Shown: piece after piece, positions 17,413 through 26,769 of the stretch | Numbering within the stretch: the first letter of the stretch is position 1 | How the letters are laid out: the number at the start of each line of letters is the position of its first letter | From: JAWVFM01 sp963823245 | Lineage (GTDB): Bacteria; Actinomycetota; Thermoleophilia; Solirubrobacterales; 70-9 | Direction of reading: 5' to 3' | Length of the DNA: 64,000 nucleotides | Assembly (NCBI GenBank): GCA_963823245.1 | Contig: CAWGKQ010000008.1 | Coordinates: forward strand, 620,001 to 684,000 | Made by a program: the position numbers and the translations under genes | Notes under the pieces: model-generated | Databases searched by the model: none | The model's input: the letters and a program-made list of their open reading frames with translations, nothing else | What the model was told of the DNA's origin: nothing

Positions 17413-17449
17413 GCGCGCATTCCTCGCGACCTCCTCTGCAAATGATCAC

Positions 17450-18109
17450 TCATCTGGCTCGGTGAGGGACCCTAGCCGGCCGCCCGAGCACCTCGCCGGC
17501 GGCCGCTGCCCGGAGCGCCTCGCGGGGCGCACCGGTCTCGAACGGGAGCTCAACCTCGAGCTCGAGGCTCTCCCCATAACGGGCCGTCACCTGGACCGAG
17601 CCGGTGCGCCCGAACAGGCGCAGCATCGCCAGGTTGCGGGTCAGCAACACGGAGGTGAACCGCCGCACGCCCTCCTCGCGAGCCCGCGTCACCAGGCGCT
17701 CGAGGAGCATGCCGCCCAATCCACGGCCCTGCCAGGCGTCGACGACGGCGACCGCCGCCTCGGCGGTGTCCGGTCGCCCAGCCTCTCGCAGCATCCTGGC
17801 CACCCCTACCGCTACGCCGCTCTCCGCATCGACGGCGACCAGCGCCTCGTGGTCGTGATGGTCGACGGCGGTGAGGCGCTCGAGATCGGTGGCCGAGAGG
17901 CGCTTCTTGAAGGCGAGGAAGCGGCGGTAGCGGGCCTCCTCCCCCATCCGATCGAATATCGTCTGGACCAGCGGCCGGTCGCCCGGTTCCAGCGGACGGA
18001 CGAGCACGGCCGAGCGGTCGCGGAGGGTCAGTCGCTCTCCGCCATCCTCTCCGGTGACGCCAGCGGCATCCTCGCGCGCTCCAGCGCCCACCTTGCGCCG
18101 GTTCCCCAT
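17450..18109 (-). CDS. GNAT family N-acetyltransferase
   Basis: Predicted acetyl-CoA-dependent N-acyltransferase, 219 aa from the chosen ATG at 18109. The GNAT core shows VRPLEPGDRPLVQ (strand 1), AVAVVDAWQGRGLGGMLLERL (the acetyl-CoA pyrophosphate loop, QGRGLG) and RNLAMLRLFGRTG near the end. The open frame extends farther upstream, but that part is low-complexity Arg/Cys/Ser sequence antisense to the GH65 gene and is not accepted. It lies 37 nt upstream of the EtfD-like gene on the same strand. A related domain occurs in the NTF2-GNAT fusion near 51 kb. The substrate is unknown. Confidence 0.8.
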   Translation of the reverse strand: MGNRRKVGAGAREDAAGVTGEDGGERLTLRDRSAVLVRPLEPGDRPLVQTIFDRMGEEARYRRFLAFKKRLSATDLERLTAVDHHDHEALVAVDAESGVAVGVARMLREAGRPDTAEAAVAVVDAWQGRGLGGMLLERLVTRAREEGVRRFTSVLLTRNLAMLRLFGRTGSVQVTARYGESLELEVELPFETGAPREALRAAAAGEVLGRPARVPHRAR

Positions 18110-18191
18110 GCCATCGGTGTTACCGGATCGGGGCCCGACCACCCGTGATGCGCCCCCCGTGGCCAAGCTCACCTGCCCTCGGCGGCTCGCC

Positions 18192-20618
18192 TCACAACGG
18201 GCGCTCGATCGAGGTCCCGGCGGGGAGCTCGACGACCTCGCCCCTGATCCCGACCTTGATCGGAAAGACGGCGGCGGGCTGGGCGCTGACCCGAATTCGA
18301 GCCGGCGTGATCTCGACCTCGAGGCCCCAGTGGCGGCGGTAGCGGAGCTTGAACTGAAGGCCCAGCACCTCGTCGGGCAGCATCGGGTCAAGCCACAGGA
18401 CCTCGTCCCGCGTCTCGATCCCGGCGTAGCCGCGTTGGAGCAGGTCGACGGTCCCGACCATCGCCCCGAGGTGCACGCCCTCCGCCGTTGTGCCGCCCTG
18501 AACATCGAGCACGTCGCTCTCGAGCGCCTCGGACAAGAGCTTCCACGATCGCTCGCGGTCGGAGCGCAGCAGCACCCACGCGTGGACCACCTTGCTGAGA
18601 GTGGAGCCATGCGAGGTGCGCGCCAGGTAGTACTCGACGTTCTTTGGGATCGCGTCCGGCTCGAACGGGTAACCGAGGCGGCCGAAGAGCGTTCGCAGCT
18701 CGTCAGCGGAGAGCAGGTAGAAGAGCATCAGGGCGTCCGCCTGCTTTGAGGCCTTGTACCGGTTCGGTGTGTCCCCCTCGGCCTCGAGGATGCGATCGAG
18801 CCGGTCGATGCTCCCGTACCGCGTCCGGTAACGCTCCCAGTCGAGCTCGTCGAGATCGTCGTAGCCCTCGAACTGGCTGATGATTCCATCATCGTGGAAC
18901 GGGACGAGAAGCTTGTGGCTGACCTCCTCCCAGCGCTCGAGCTCCTCATGCTCGAGCCCGAGCGTTTGCGACAGCTCCGCCCGCCTCTGCGCCGGCAGTG
19001 CCCTCAGCACGTCCTCGGCCCGCCAAAGGATCCACGCCGCCATCGCGTTGGTGTACGCGTTGTTGTCGATCCCCGGACGCTCGGAATCGGGATAGGCGTC
19101 GTGGTACTCGTCGGGCCCGACAACGCCGCGGATCGCGTAGCGATCACGGTCGGGGTCGAGCGTCGCGATGCACGTGAAGAAGCGAGCGATCTCGATGAAC
19201 ATCTCGGCGCCGCTTAGCGCCAGGAACTCGACGTCGTTGGTCGCCTGGTGGTAGTTCCAGACGTCGTAGGCGATCGCGGCGTTGATGTGGCGCTGGAGAC
19301 GCGAGTTGTCCGGAATCCAGCGGCCAGAGCGCGGATTCAGGTGCACCGTTGGAGTCAGCTCGCTGCCGTTCGAACCGCTCTGCCAGGGGAAGGCGGCCCC
19401 GTCGCATCCGGCCTCGCGAGCGATCCGGCGGGCCGCATTGAGCCGCCGATAGCGGTACCGAAGCAGGGCCCTAGTCAGGTCGGGGAGGCGCAGGCTGAGG
19501 AACGGGAAGACGAACAGCGCATCCCAGAAGACGTGCCCGCGGTACGCCTCCCCGGCCAGCCCGCGCGCCGGCACCCCGGCATCGACGTCGGCGCTGTGCT
19601 CGGAGAGGTTCGCCAACAGGTGGAAGATGTGAAGGCGCACCGCCGCTGGCGTCAGCTCCTCCTCGTCGGTCAGCTCGAGCGAACAGAAATCCCAGAGCTC
19701 GTCCCAGCGCAGAACGTGCTCGGTCAGGAGGTCGTCGAAACCCGGCAGGCGAACGACCTCCTCGAGGCCCTCGACGCCGGGCTCGGAGATCGCCGGGTCG
19801 CGCGACGTGTACGCGACGACGGCCTTTTCGGCGCTGACCCGTTCTCCCTCGCCAAGCTCAGCTTCGAGCTCCAGCCCGATCCAGGCCCGGTCCTCGATCA
19901 CCCGGCAGGGGCCGGCCACCCTCTCACCGTCGCGCAGGAGGACGGTCCTGGCCGCTTCGGCCACGCGAATGTGCGAGCGGGTGGCCTCCGCCTCGAGCAG
20001 CACCGCGTCAGAATTCACCGCCCGCGTCTTGATCGCATGCAGGTGGCGGTTAGCGAGTCCGCGATATCGGGCGACCCCGTCGTTCGCGACCCCGCCGTCG
20101 AGCCCGGACCGAAACGTCACCTTGCCCGACCAGTTGACGGCGAGGAGGGTGGTCTCGAGAGCGAAGACGTGCGGGTCAGCCATGCTGAGGAACCGGCGCT
20201 GCCCGAGGACGCTCTCGCGACCTCCGACGTCCCGATATCGCACCACCCGCGTCAACACGGCGCGCCGCAAATCGAGCTCCTGCCGATACTCGGCGACGTC
20301 AAGTCTCGAGAGGTCGAGCCAATCGCCGTCCTCGATGCGGAAGGTGAAGGGGAGCCAGTTTGGGAGGTTGAAGATCGACTCATCCTCGACCTCGTGCCCG
20401 CCGACGTTGCTCGTCAGGCGGTTGTAACAGCCGGCCGCGTAGGTGCCCGGGTAGTGGACCCCGTCGGCCTCGGCCTCGGGCGCGGCGCTACGGCTTGCGA
20501 AGCGCCCGTTCCCGAGTGCGCAGAGCGCCTCGCGCTGGGCCTCCTGGGCGGGATCGAAGCCCTCGTAGACCAGCGTCCAGCCGCTCAGGGACCGCGGCGC
20601 CGCAGGTCGGTCGCTCAC
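18192..20618 (-). CDS. Glycoside hydrolase family 65 disaccharide phosphorylase
   Basis: An 808-aa GH65 enzyme. The family phosphorolyses alpha-glucosides such as trehalose, maltose or kojibiose to beta-glucose 1-phosphate plus glucose. The N-terminal beta-sandwich (about 1-270) is followed by the (alpha/alpha)6 barrel with FWDALFVFPFL, the VVGPDEYHDAYP block with the general-acid Glu504, DNNAYTNAMAAW, and a KQADALMLFYLL helix. A C-terminal jelly roll closes the protein. No signal peptide is seen, so it is cytoplasmic. The start overlaps the stop of the beta-phosphoglucomutase-like gene by 4 nt; that partner would turn beta-Glc1P into Glc6P. Trehalose is the most plausible substrate by context, but specificity cannot be read from sequence alone. 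Confidence 0.9.
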   Translation of the reverse strand: MSDRPAAPRSLSGWTLVYEGFDPAQEAQREALCALGNGRFASRSAAPEAEADGVHYPGTYAAGCYNRLTSNVGGHEVEDESIFNLPNWLPFTFRIEDGDWLDLSRLDVAEYRQELDLRRAVLTRVVRYRDVGGRESVLGQRRFLSMADPHVFALETTLLAVNWSGKVTFRSGLDGGVANDGVARYRGLANRHLHAIKTRAVNSDAVLLEAEATRSHIRVAEAARTVLLRDGERVAGPCRVIEDRAWIGLELEAELGEGERVSAEKAVVAYTSRDPAISEPGVEGLEEVVRLPGFDDLLTEHVLRWDELWDFCSLELTDEEELTPAAVRLHIFHLLANLSEHSADVDAGVPARGLAGEAYRGHVFWDALFVFPFLSLRLPDLTRALLRYRYRRLNAARRIAREAGCDGAAFPWQSGSNGSELTPTVHLNPRSGRWIPDNSRLQRHINAAIAYDVWNYHQATNDVEFLALSGAEMFIEIARFFTCIATLDPDRDRYAIRGVVGPDEYHDAYPDSERPGIDNNAYTNAMAAWILWRAEDVLRALPAQRRAELSQTLGLEHEELERWEEVSHKLLVPFHDDGIISQFEGYDDLDELDWERYRTRYGSIDRLDRILEAEGDTPNRYKASKQADALMLFYLLSADELRTLFGRLGYPFEPDAIPKNVEYYLARTSHGSTLSKVVHAWVLLRSDRERSWKLLSEALESDVLDVQGGTTAEGVHLGAMVGTVDLLQRGYAGIETRDEVLWLDPMLPDEVLGLQFKLRYRRHWGLEVEITPARIRVSAQPAAVFPIKVGIRGEVVELPAGTSIERPL

Positions 20619-21394
20619 CGCGGCTCGTCTTTCGTTGCGCGCCTGCGGACCTCGCCCAGGTCACTGACCACGACATCGGCGCCGTGCGCCCGCAGCGCAT
20701 CGCCATGTCCAGTCCGGTCCACGCCGATGACGAGCCCGAAGCGGCCCCGACGCCCTGCCTCGACCCCCGCGAGCGCGTCCTCGACCACAGCGGCCCGAGC
20801 AGGCTCGACCCCGAGCCGCCGCGCGGCCTCGAGGAAGACCGCTGGGTCGGGCTTGCCGCCAAGCGCCAGCTCGTCGGCATCGATGCCATCGACCTTCGCA
20901 TCGAACAGGTCTGTGACCCCCGCGGCGTCGAGAACCTCGGAGCAGTTGCGCGAGGCGGAGATAATCGCCGTCCGGCACCCCGTCGACCGCAGCCAGCGGA
21001 GGAGGTCGATTGAGGATGGGAAGGGGGTGACGCCCCGCCGCCGAAGCAGCGAGAGGAACAGCTCGTCCTTGCGATTGCCCAGGCCGCAGATGGTCTCGGC
21101 CACGGGGGGATCGGCGGCATCACCACGCGGGAGCGAGATCCCGCGCGAGCTGAGGAACGACTCGACTCCGTCGTAGCGCGGCTTGCCATCCACGTGCAGG
21201 TAGTAGTCGTCACCGGAAAACGGTCGGTGGTCCTCACCCTCGCGGCCCGTGCGGTCGGCGAGGAACTCGTCGAACATGCGCTTCCAGATCGCGGCATGGA
21301 CGGACGCGGTGTCAGTGATGACGCCGTCGAGATCGAAGATGACCGCGTCCAAGCTGTCCGTCGGGAGCTCAAACGAGTCGTGCTCGTCGATCAC
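20615..21394 (-). CDS. Beta-phosphoglucomutase-like HAD hydrolase
   Basis: A 259-aa HAD protein. The nucleophile motif FDLDGVITDTAS has the second Asp expected of a phosphomutase acid/base. The cap region contains WKRMFDEFL and a LGNRKDELF helix. Motif II is IISASRN and motif III is GKPDPAVFLEAA, followed by VVEDALAGVEAG (motif IV). It is upstream of and translationally coupled to the GH65 phosphorylase (4-nt overlap), which supports isomerisation of beta-glucose 1-phosphate to glucose 6-phosphate. A plain sugar phosphatase role cannot be excluded from the sequence. Confidence 0.88.
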   Translation of the reverse strand: MIDEHDSFELPTDSLDAVIFDLDGVITDTASVHAAIWKRMFDEFLADRTGREGEDHRPFSGDDYYLHVDGKPRYDGVESFLSSRGISLPRGDAADPPVAETICGLGNRKDELFLSLLRRRGVTPFPSSIDLLRWLRSTGCRTAIISASRNCSEVLDAAGVTDLFDAKVDGIDADELALGGKPDPAVFLEAARRLGVEPARAAVVEDALAGVEAGRRGRFGLVIGVDRTGHGDALRAHGADVVVSDLGEVRRRATKDEPR

Positions 21395-21591
21395 ACGGCC
21401 ACCCTAGCTGGATCCCCCGCCATCCCGAGGGAGAGCAGGGTCCTGCGCCCGAGTCGCCGCCAGTCGCTAACGGCCACGGCGTGCCGAGTCGCCGACGATT
21501 GAGTAAAGGCCCTGGCCCTTTGGCCTCGACGCCGTTGAGAGCTTGGACTTGGCGCACCGCCTACGACGGCGAAGCTGGTATCAACGGTCGT

Positions 21592-22365
21592 GTGACTCAC
21601 GCGCGACGCCTTCGCGAGCTCGACCTGACGCTCAAGTTGTCCAAGAGCGAAGAGCAGCAGCGCCTGGCGGTCGCCCAGCGCAACCTCCTCACCCTTCGCC
21701 TGCACCTCGGTGGCATGCTGGGGCGGCGGGAGGTGGGCCCCGGCCTCTGCGTGCTGTTCGAGGGCTGGGACGCTTCCGGCAAGGGCGGCGCGATCAAGCG
21801 ACTCGTCGCCCCGCTCGACCCGCGCCACTTCACCGTCGCGACGTTCGGCGTTCCGGCCCCCGACGATAAGCGCCATCACTTCTTGTGGCGGTTCATACCG
21901 GCCCTTCCCGGCTGGGGCTCGATGAGCGTGCTCGACCGCTCCTGGTACGGCCGCGTGCTCGTCGAACGCGTACAGGAGCTCGTGACCCCCGAGGAGTGGA
22001 CCCTTGCCTACGAGGAGATCGTGCAGTTCGAGGCCATTCTCGTCCGCCAGGGAACGATCCTGGTGAAGTTCTGGCTCCACATCTCACCCGAAGAGCAGCT
22101 TCGGCGATTCAACCAGCGCCAGCAGGACGAGCTTCGTCACTGGAAGCTGACCGACGAGGACTGGCGCAACCGCGGCCAGTGGGACGCCTACGAAGCGGCT
22201 GCCGAGGACATGCTCGCCCACACCGACCACGAGGCGGCTCCCTGGCAGCTCGTCGAGGCCGAATCCAAGCGCTACGCCCGCGTGAAGGTGATCGAGACGA
22301 CGATCGACCTGATCGAGCGCAGCATGCGCGAGCGCGACATCGAGCCCCCGCCGAGACTGGGCTGA
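21592..22365 (+). CDS. Polyphosphate kinase 2 family protein
   Basis: PPK2 family proteins transfer phosphate between polyphosphate and nucleotides. Walker A is FEGWDASGKGGAIKRL, a lid follows, and the Walker B-like DRSWYGRVLVERV is clear, with family-typical FWLHISPEEQLRRF and WKLTDEDWRNR. From GTG 21592 the protein is 257 aa, close to one-domain PPK2s. The frame is open to an earlier GTG at 21481, but the added stretch is Arg/Pro-rich and non-conserved in look, so the later start is preferred. It is divergent from the beta-phosphoglucomutase gene and convergent with a PiT phosphate transporter, a plausible phosphate-storage pair. Confidence 0.88.
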   Translation: MTHARRLRELDLTLKLSKSEEQQRLAVAQRNLLTLRLHLGGMLGRREVGPGLCVLFEGWDASGKGGAIKRLVAPLDPRHFTVATFGVPAPDDKRHHFLWRFIPALPGWGSMSVLDRSWYGRVLVERVQELVTPEEWTLAYEEIVQFEAILVRQGTILVKFWLHISPEEQLRRFNQRQQDELRHWKLTDEDWRNRGQWDAYEAAAEDMLAHTDHEAAPWQLVEAESKRYARVKVIETTIDLIERSMRERDIEPPPRLG

Positions 22366-22406
22366 GGCCCCCGGGGTTGCCGCCCCAAGACCGCGCGGGG
22401 CCGCGA

Positions 22407-22465
22407 GGGCCCGCTACGTCTCCCGGGAGTTAGGCACGGATCGTCGAGCGCGTGGCCGCGTAGGC
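22407..22465. repeat. Dispersed repeat, copy 1 (GGGCCCGCTACGTCTCCC...)
   Basis: Shares GGCCCGCTACGTCTCCC, GGCACGGATCGTCGAGCG-like and GTGGCCGCGTAGG words with copies at 38075 and 54382. It lies between the convergent PPK2 and PiT genes. Confidence 0.6.
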
Positions 22466-22477
22466 GGGGACGAAATT

Positions 22478-23500
22478 TCAGCCCATTGGTCCTGACAGCA
22501 ACCGCCATAGCCCGAAGATTCCGGCCGCGAGTGCACCGGCAGCGGGCAGCGTGATCAGCCACGCGAGCAGGATGCGACGCACGATAAGCCAGTGCACGTG
22601 GTGAACGCGCCTGCGCCCGACCCCGATCCCCACCACCGACGAAGCCACGACCTGACTGGTGGAGGTCGGCGCCCCGACCAGCGAGGCGCCGAAGATCACA
22701 CCGGCCGACGCGGTCTGGCTCGCAAGGCCCTCGAGTTGATGGATTCGGTAGATCCGGCGGCCGACGGTGCGGATGACCCGCCATCCGCCGAGCGCGGTGC
22801 CTGCGGTGAGCGCAAGGGCGCAGGCGGCGGTCGTCCATGTCGGCGCCGCGAGAGTCGATATGCGCCCGTTGGCGAGTAGCAGCGCGGCGATGACTCCGAC
22901 CGACTTCTGGGCGTCGTTGGCGCCGTGGCTGAAGGCGAGCGCCGCCGCGGTGACCCACTGGGAGCGCCGCACTGGACGCTGCCAGCGCCGGGTCGCTCGT
23001 CGCGTCGCTCGGCGCAGCCCCCGGATCACCAGCGTGGCTGCGAGCGCACCGAGCGGGGGCGAGACGGCGAGGGCGATCAGGGTCCCGAAGACGCCCACCG
23101 GGTGGATTCCGTCGAGCCCGCCCCAGTTGACGGCGTCGAGCCCGCCCTCGGCAAGCGCCGCGCCGACCAGCCCGCCGACCAGGGCGTGTCCCGAACTCGA
23201 CGGGAGCGCGAGCCGCCAGACGATCAGGTCCCAGGCAACCGCAGCGGCGAGCCCGGACCCGATGACCATGCTGGCGGCCGCAGGCGTGACGGTGACGATG
23301 CCGCCGATCGTCTCCGCGACCGCCGCGCCGACCACGAATGGGCCGAGGAGGTTGAAGACCGAGGCCAGGACGATCGCCTGGAACGGCGTAGCGGCGCGGG
23401 TCGCGACTAGCGTCGCGATCGAGTTCGCGGCGTCCAGGAGCCCGTTCGTCGCCGCAAACGCCAGTGCCAACACGACCGCGACGACGAGCTGGACATCCAT
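22478..23500 (-). CDS. Inorganic phosphate transporter, PiT family
   Basis: A 340-aa integral membrane protein with about ten hydrophobic segments. It has the two inverted PiT signatures: an N-terminal FAATNGLLDAANSIATLV and a C-terminal-half AFSHGANDAQKSVGVIAA. A loop with PSSSGHALVGG between helices and a late GAPTSTSQVVASSVVG are also family features. It would import phosphate (or metal-phosphate) with protons or sodium. It converges on the PPK2 gene, suggesting linked phosphate uptake and polyphosphate metabolism. The first signature reads NGLLDAAN rather than the common GxNDxAN. Confidence 0.92.
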   Translation of the reverse strand: MDVQLVVAVVLALAFAATNGLLDAANSIATLVATRAATPFQAIVLASVFNLLGPFVVGAAVAETIGGIVTVTPAAASMVIGSGLAAAVAWDLIVWRLALPSSSGHALVGGLVGAALAEGGLDAVNWGGLDGIHPVGVFGTLIALAVSPPLGALAATLVIRGLRRATRRATRRWQRPVRRSQWVTAAALAFSHGANDAQKSVGVIAALLLANGRISTLAAPTWTTAACALALTAGTALGGWRVIRTVGRRIYRIHQLEGLASQTASAGVIFGASLVGAPTSTSQVVASSVVGIGVGRRRVHHVHWLIVRRILLAWLITLPAAGALAAGIFGLWRLLSGPMG

Positions 23501-23531
23501 CGCCCGACCTTATGACGAAATCGTTACGGAG

Positions 23532-23567
23532 CTGAGTTTCGCTCAGTTCGGTACCACGGCTGGTACC
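23532..23567. repeat. 36-bp repeat with GGTACC pair, copy 1
   Basis: CTGAG-TTTCG-CTCAG hairpin followed by GGTACCACGGCTGGTACC. A copy with one mismatch lies at 39372-39407 beside a tRNA fragment. Here it separates the PiT gene from the metalloprotease gene. Confidence 0.75.
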
Positions 23568-23586
23568 GCGAACGGACCCGTACCGC

Positions 23587-26500
23587 CTAGGGGCCAGCAG
23601 TGCTCGCGTCAAACGGAGGCGGGATCGCGGCGACGTGGACAGTGACCGTGGCCGTGGCGCTCCTGCCGCCGCGGTTCGTCGCCCTCACCGAGATCGCGTG
23701 GTCGCCTGGCTTGAGCGCCGCCGAGATCGTCTCCCCCCTGCCGATCACGCCCTGAAGCGACGATCGCCAGACCACGTCTCGCGGCGGGAAGCGCGTGCTC
23801 TGGAGGTCCTCGACGCTTGCCGCGAACTGGATCCGATCGCCCTCGGTGAACGTCGACCCAGGCCCCGGCGAGACGATCGCAACGCGCGGGGGCTTGAAGG
23901 CAACGCTCACCGGCTTCTTCGAGGTGGCGCTCCCGGTCAGCACGCCGTCGGTCGCGATTACGCGGAAGCGCGCCCGGCGCCCCCCGGGGAGCCGGCTGGT
24001 GTCGACCAGGTAGGAGGTCTTGTGGAGGTCGGCGGCGACCGGGACGAAGCTCTTGCCGCCCGGGCTGTAGAGGAGCGAGTAGGTGAGCCGGCCGCCGTCG
24101 GCGTCATGCGAGCGCCAGCGCACCCGGACGTGGCGACCGAGCCTCCCCCCGCCCCTCGGCGCCAGAAGCTTAACGGTCGGCGCGTGGCGGGACACCGTCC
24201 GCGACACCAGCACCCGTCCGCGCTTTTCGACCACAATCCGACGCGTTGCACGGTTGAATGGGACGATCTCGTGCACCGAGGCCTCCCGCTCTCCGGGCGG
24301 CAGGTCGGTCGCAACCTTGGGCGCGAACGGATAGCGGGCGAGCACGCGATTCCCGGAGCCGCGCTCGACGATCGCGTAGGGGCTGTGGCGCGGTCGCTCT
24401 GTGAGCGTAGGTCCGCGCAGCGCGAGAAGCGGCCGAAGCGACACCCGCCCCGTCTTGGGCGCAAGCGAGCCGTTCACAACCAGCCGCACCCCGCCACGGT
24501 TGGACTTTCGACGCGCGGTCTCGCGCCGGCGCGAGCGGGCGGCGGTGAGCTCGGCGTGGTCGGGGCAGTTCTGCTGCTCGTGGCCGCAGAGGTTCGCGAG
24601 AATCCCCTCGTAGGTGTAGTCGGACATCCACTCGTTGTCGCAGTAGGTCATGACGTCGGTCGCACCGGTTCGCCAGTCGAGGAGCTGCGTCGACAGGCCG
24701 AGGCTGGAGTCGCCAACGTCGACCCCCTGGTTGTCGGCGAGGATCCCGTTCACCAGCGATCCGCCGATCAGCCCGCCCCCGTAGGGGTAGTGGTCGTCAT
24801 CGTGACTGTTGCCGTCGCAGTAGCCGGGATGCTTGCGGCCGTACAGGTGGCCGAGCTCATGGCCGCCGTACCAGTCCGCGTAGCTTGAGTCGGTGTCCCA
24901 GTTGTAGCCCTCGTCCGGCGGGTTGCCCGACGGGCCGGACCCGTAGGTGCCTGGGATGCTCTCCCCGCATCCCCGCATGAACATCGTGCCGGCGTTGTCG
25001 CTGACGACGCCGTAGTAGCGAGTGTTCGCGGGCTGCGCCTGCATCGACGAGGCCCAGTCGCGGAGCCGGCTGTTGATGTCGGTGCACTTGAAGCCCGCGC
25101 TGATCACGTTGCCGTCGCTGTCGCGGACCTCGGGGTGGTCGGACTGGACCGGCATGAACATCTGCGTGTCGCGCACCTCGGCCGTCGGATAGGCGCGCCG
25201 AAGCCACGAGGCGAGCATGTCGATGTCGTTTTGGGTCGGGACGATCGCGCGATGGTCGCGGGGGGCCTGCTGGTACGGCACGCGCACGAGCCAGATCCGC
25301 AGCGGCGGGACGGTGAAGAAGCGGTACTTCGCCGGGGTCGTGCTTCCCGTGAACGGGTTGTCGCATCCATCGCACGGAAGGTGGTTCTCCTGGCCCTCGA
25401 CATAGAGGTGCGCGAGCTGCAGATGGATGCGACCGGCGGCGAGCCACTCCTTCGGCAGCTCGAAGTTGAGGCTCTTCGCGAGGCTCGAGCGCGTGTTGAG
25501 GGCGGTGTTCGAGGAGTTGACCGTCATCGTGCTGAGCGACGGGATCTGCGCCGGGCCGGGTGCGCGCGAGCCGTCGGGAAGCGTCGCCTCGAGGGTCCCG
25601 GAGACCTGCGTGATCGCCGGAGTGCCCTGGACCCCGAGGTAGACGCGCGCGATCGTGCGCTTGATCGTGCTCGGTCCGGCGGCGATCAGCGGGACCGAGC
25701 CGAAGGTGTTCTGGACGGTCTGGTTCACCTCGATCATCCCGAACTGCTGGAACCGAGCGGCGGCGGGAATCGGCGAGTAGTTGACGTGCCGTGAGTCGCT
25801 CGTCCCCGTCCCGGCGCAGTTGGTCGCGGTGACGGTGACGACGTTGTCGCCCGGGCTGAGGAGGCCGTTGACGCTGATCGGCCCGAACGGGCCCCCGTCG
25901 GGGCCGATGAGGACGGGGAAGACCGACGCCGTGTGCGGGGTCGGCGAGGTGGCGACGAACGACGCCGCCGTGATCTGACCGCCGTGCGGGTCGACGTTGC
26001 CGGCCAGCGTGAAGGCGTTGTTCTGGACGCCGATCCCGCCGGTGGGCTGGGTGATCCGGACCGTCGGCGGGCCGCTGGCGTTGCACGGCGGTGGCGGCCC
26101 GACGGTGGAGAACTCGACGTCGTCGATCGCCAGGCCGTTGTTGAAGTCCGGGGTGGTCACCTCGATGTGCGAGATCGTCTTGCCCGGCGGGTTGAGGGTG
26201 AGGTGCGTCTGAATCGGGGCGCGGGAGCTGCTCGCCGGCAGGGTGGCGCTGGTCGTGGCGATCTGGGTGTTCGAGGCGTCGAAGGCATTCAGGCGCACGG
26301 TCTCGGGGGCCGAGAGAGGGAAGGAGAAGCCGGCCCAGACGCCGACGCTGTTCTGCGGCGTCGTGAAGTCGGCGCGGATCGGCGCCTGACAGAACTCGAT
26401 CGCGACGCAGGCCTCAACCGCGACACCGTCCGAGTGCGCAAATGCGGAGCCGTAGGTGAATGCTTCCGGGTTGTTGAAGGTGACGCCCTGCGAGGAGTAC

Positions 26501-26688
26501 TGCGAGTTCACCGGCGTCCCGTGGCTCCCGGGCGGCGGGGGCGGAGGGCTGAGGTCGTCGAAATTGATCACCGCCGACGAGGCCGAGGTCGGCGCGGCGG
26601 CGACTCCGGCGAGCGCAAGCGCAGCGATGGCCAGTGCCCGGTGCACCCGAGCAACCGAAGTGGGCGATCGTCGAGCCCTCTGTCTCAT
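23587..26688 (-). CDS. Secreted zinc metalloprotease-like protein with Ig/PKD-like domains
   Basis: A 1033-aa exported protein. The signal peptide (basic N-terminus, ALAIAALALAGVAAAP) is followed by a probable beta-sandwich of the kind ending NGLAIDDVEFS (about 40-195). An Ig/PKD-like unit lies at about 205-305. A central region (about 310-700) contains the metzincin-type motif HELGHLYGRKH, with His610, Glu611, His614 and His620. C-terminal beta-rich domains (about 850-1020) again look PKD/Ig-like. It has several Cys and Gly/Asn-rich loops. The fold of the protease part is not one I can name. Substrate and surface attachment are unknown, and no sortase signal or terminal TM helix is visible. 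Confidence 0.82.
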   Translation of the reverse strand: MRQRARRSPTSVARVHRALAIAALALAGVAAAPTSASSAVINFDDLSPPPPPPGSHGTPVNSQYSSQGVTFNNPEAFTYGSAFAHSDGVAVEACVAIEFCQAPIRADFTTPQNSVGVWAGFSFPLSAPETVRLNAFDASNTQIATTSATLPASSSRAPIQTHLTLNPPGKTISHIEVTTPDFNNGLAIDDVEFSTVGPPPPCNASGPPTVRITQPTGGIGVQNNAFTLAGNVDPHGGQITAASFVATSPTPHTASVFPVLIGPDGGPFGPISVNGLLSPGDNVVTVTATNCAGTGTSDSRHVNYSPIPAAARFQQFGMIEVNQTVQNTFGSVPLIAAGPSTIKRTIARVYLGVQGTPAITQVSGTLEATLPDGSRAPGPAQIPSLSTMTVNSSNTALNTRSSLAKSLNFELPKEWLAAGRIHLQLAHLYVEGQENHLPCDGCDNPFTGSTTPAKYRFFTVPPLRIWLVRVPYQQAPRDHRAIVPTQNDIDMLASWLRRAYPTAEVRDTQMFMPVQSDHPEVRDSDGNVISAGFKCTDINSRLRDWASSMQAQPANTRYYGVVSDNAGTMFMRGCGESIPGTYGSGPSGNPPDEGYNWDTDSSYADWYGGHELGHLYGRKHPGYCDGNSHDDDHYPYGGGLIGGSLVNGILADNQGVDVGDSSLGLSTQLLDWRTGATDVMTYCDNEWMSDYTYEGILANLCGHEQQNCPDHAELTAARSRRRETARRKSNRGGVRLVVNGSLAPKTGRVSLRPLLALRGPTLTERPRHSPYAIVERGSGNRVLARYPFAPKVATDLPPGEREASVHEIVPFNRATRRIVVEKRGRVLVSRTVSRHAPTVKLLAPRGGGRLGRHVRVRWRSHDADGGRLTYSLLYSPGGKSFVPVAADLHKTSYLVDTSRLPGGRRARFRVIATDGVLTGSATSKKPVSVAFKPPRVAIVSPGPGSTFTEGDRIQFAASVEDLQSTRFPPRDVVWRSSLQGVIGRGETISAALKPGDHAISVRATNRGGRSATATVTVHVAAIPPPFDASTAGP

Positions 26689-26769
26689 CCTGGGCGAGTC
26701 CAGTCTAAGCGCTCTGGCTCAGCCGAAGCTAACCGCGGCGGTTGCGGAGTCGCTAACTGCGCCCGGGCT

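Noticed and set aside
18110..18610. N-terminal extension of the GNAT gene
   Set aside because: Low-complexity Arg/Ser/Cys sequence antisense to the GH65 coding region.
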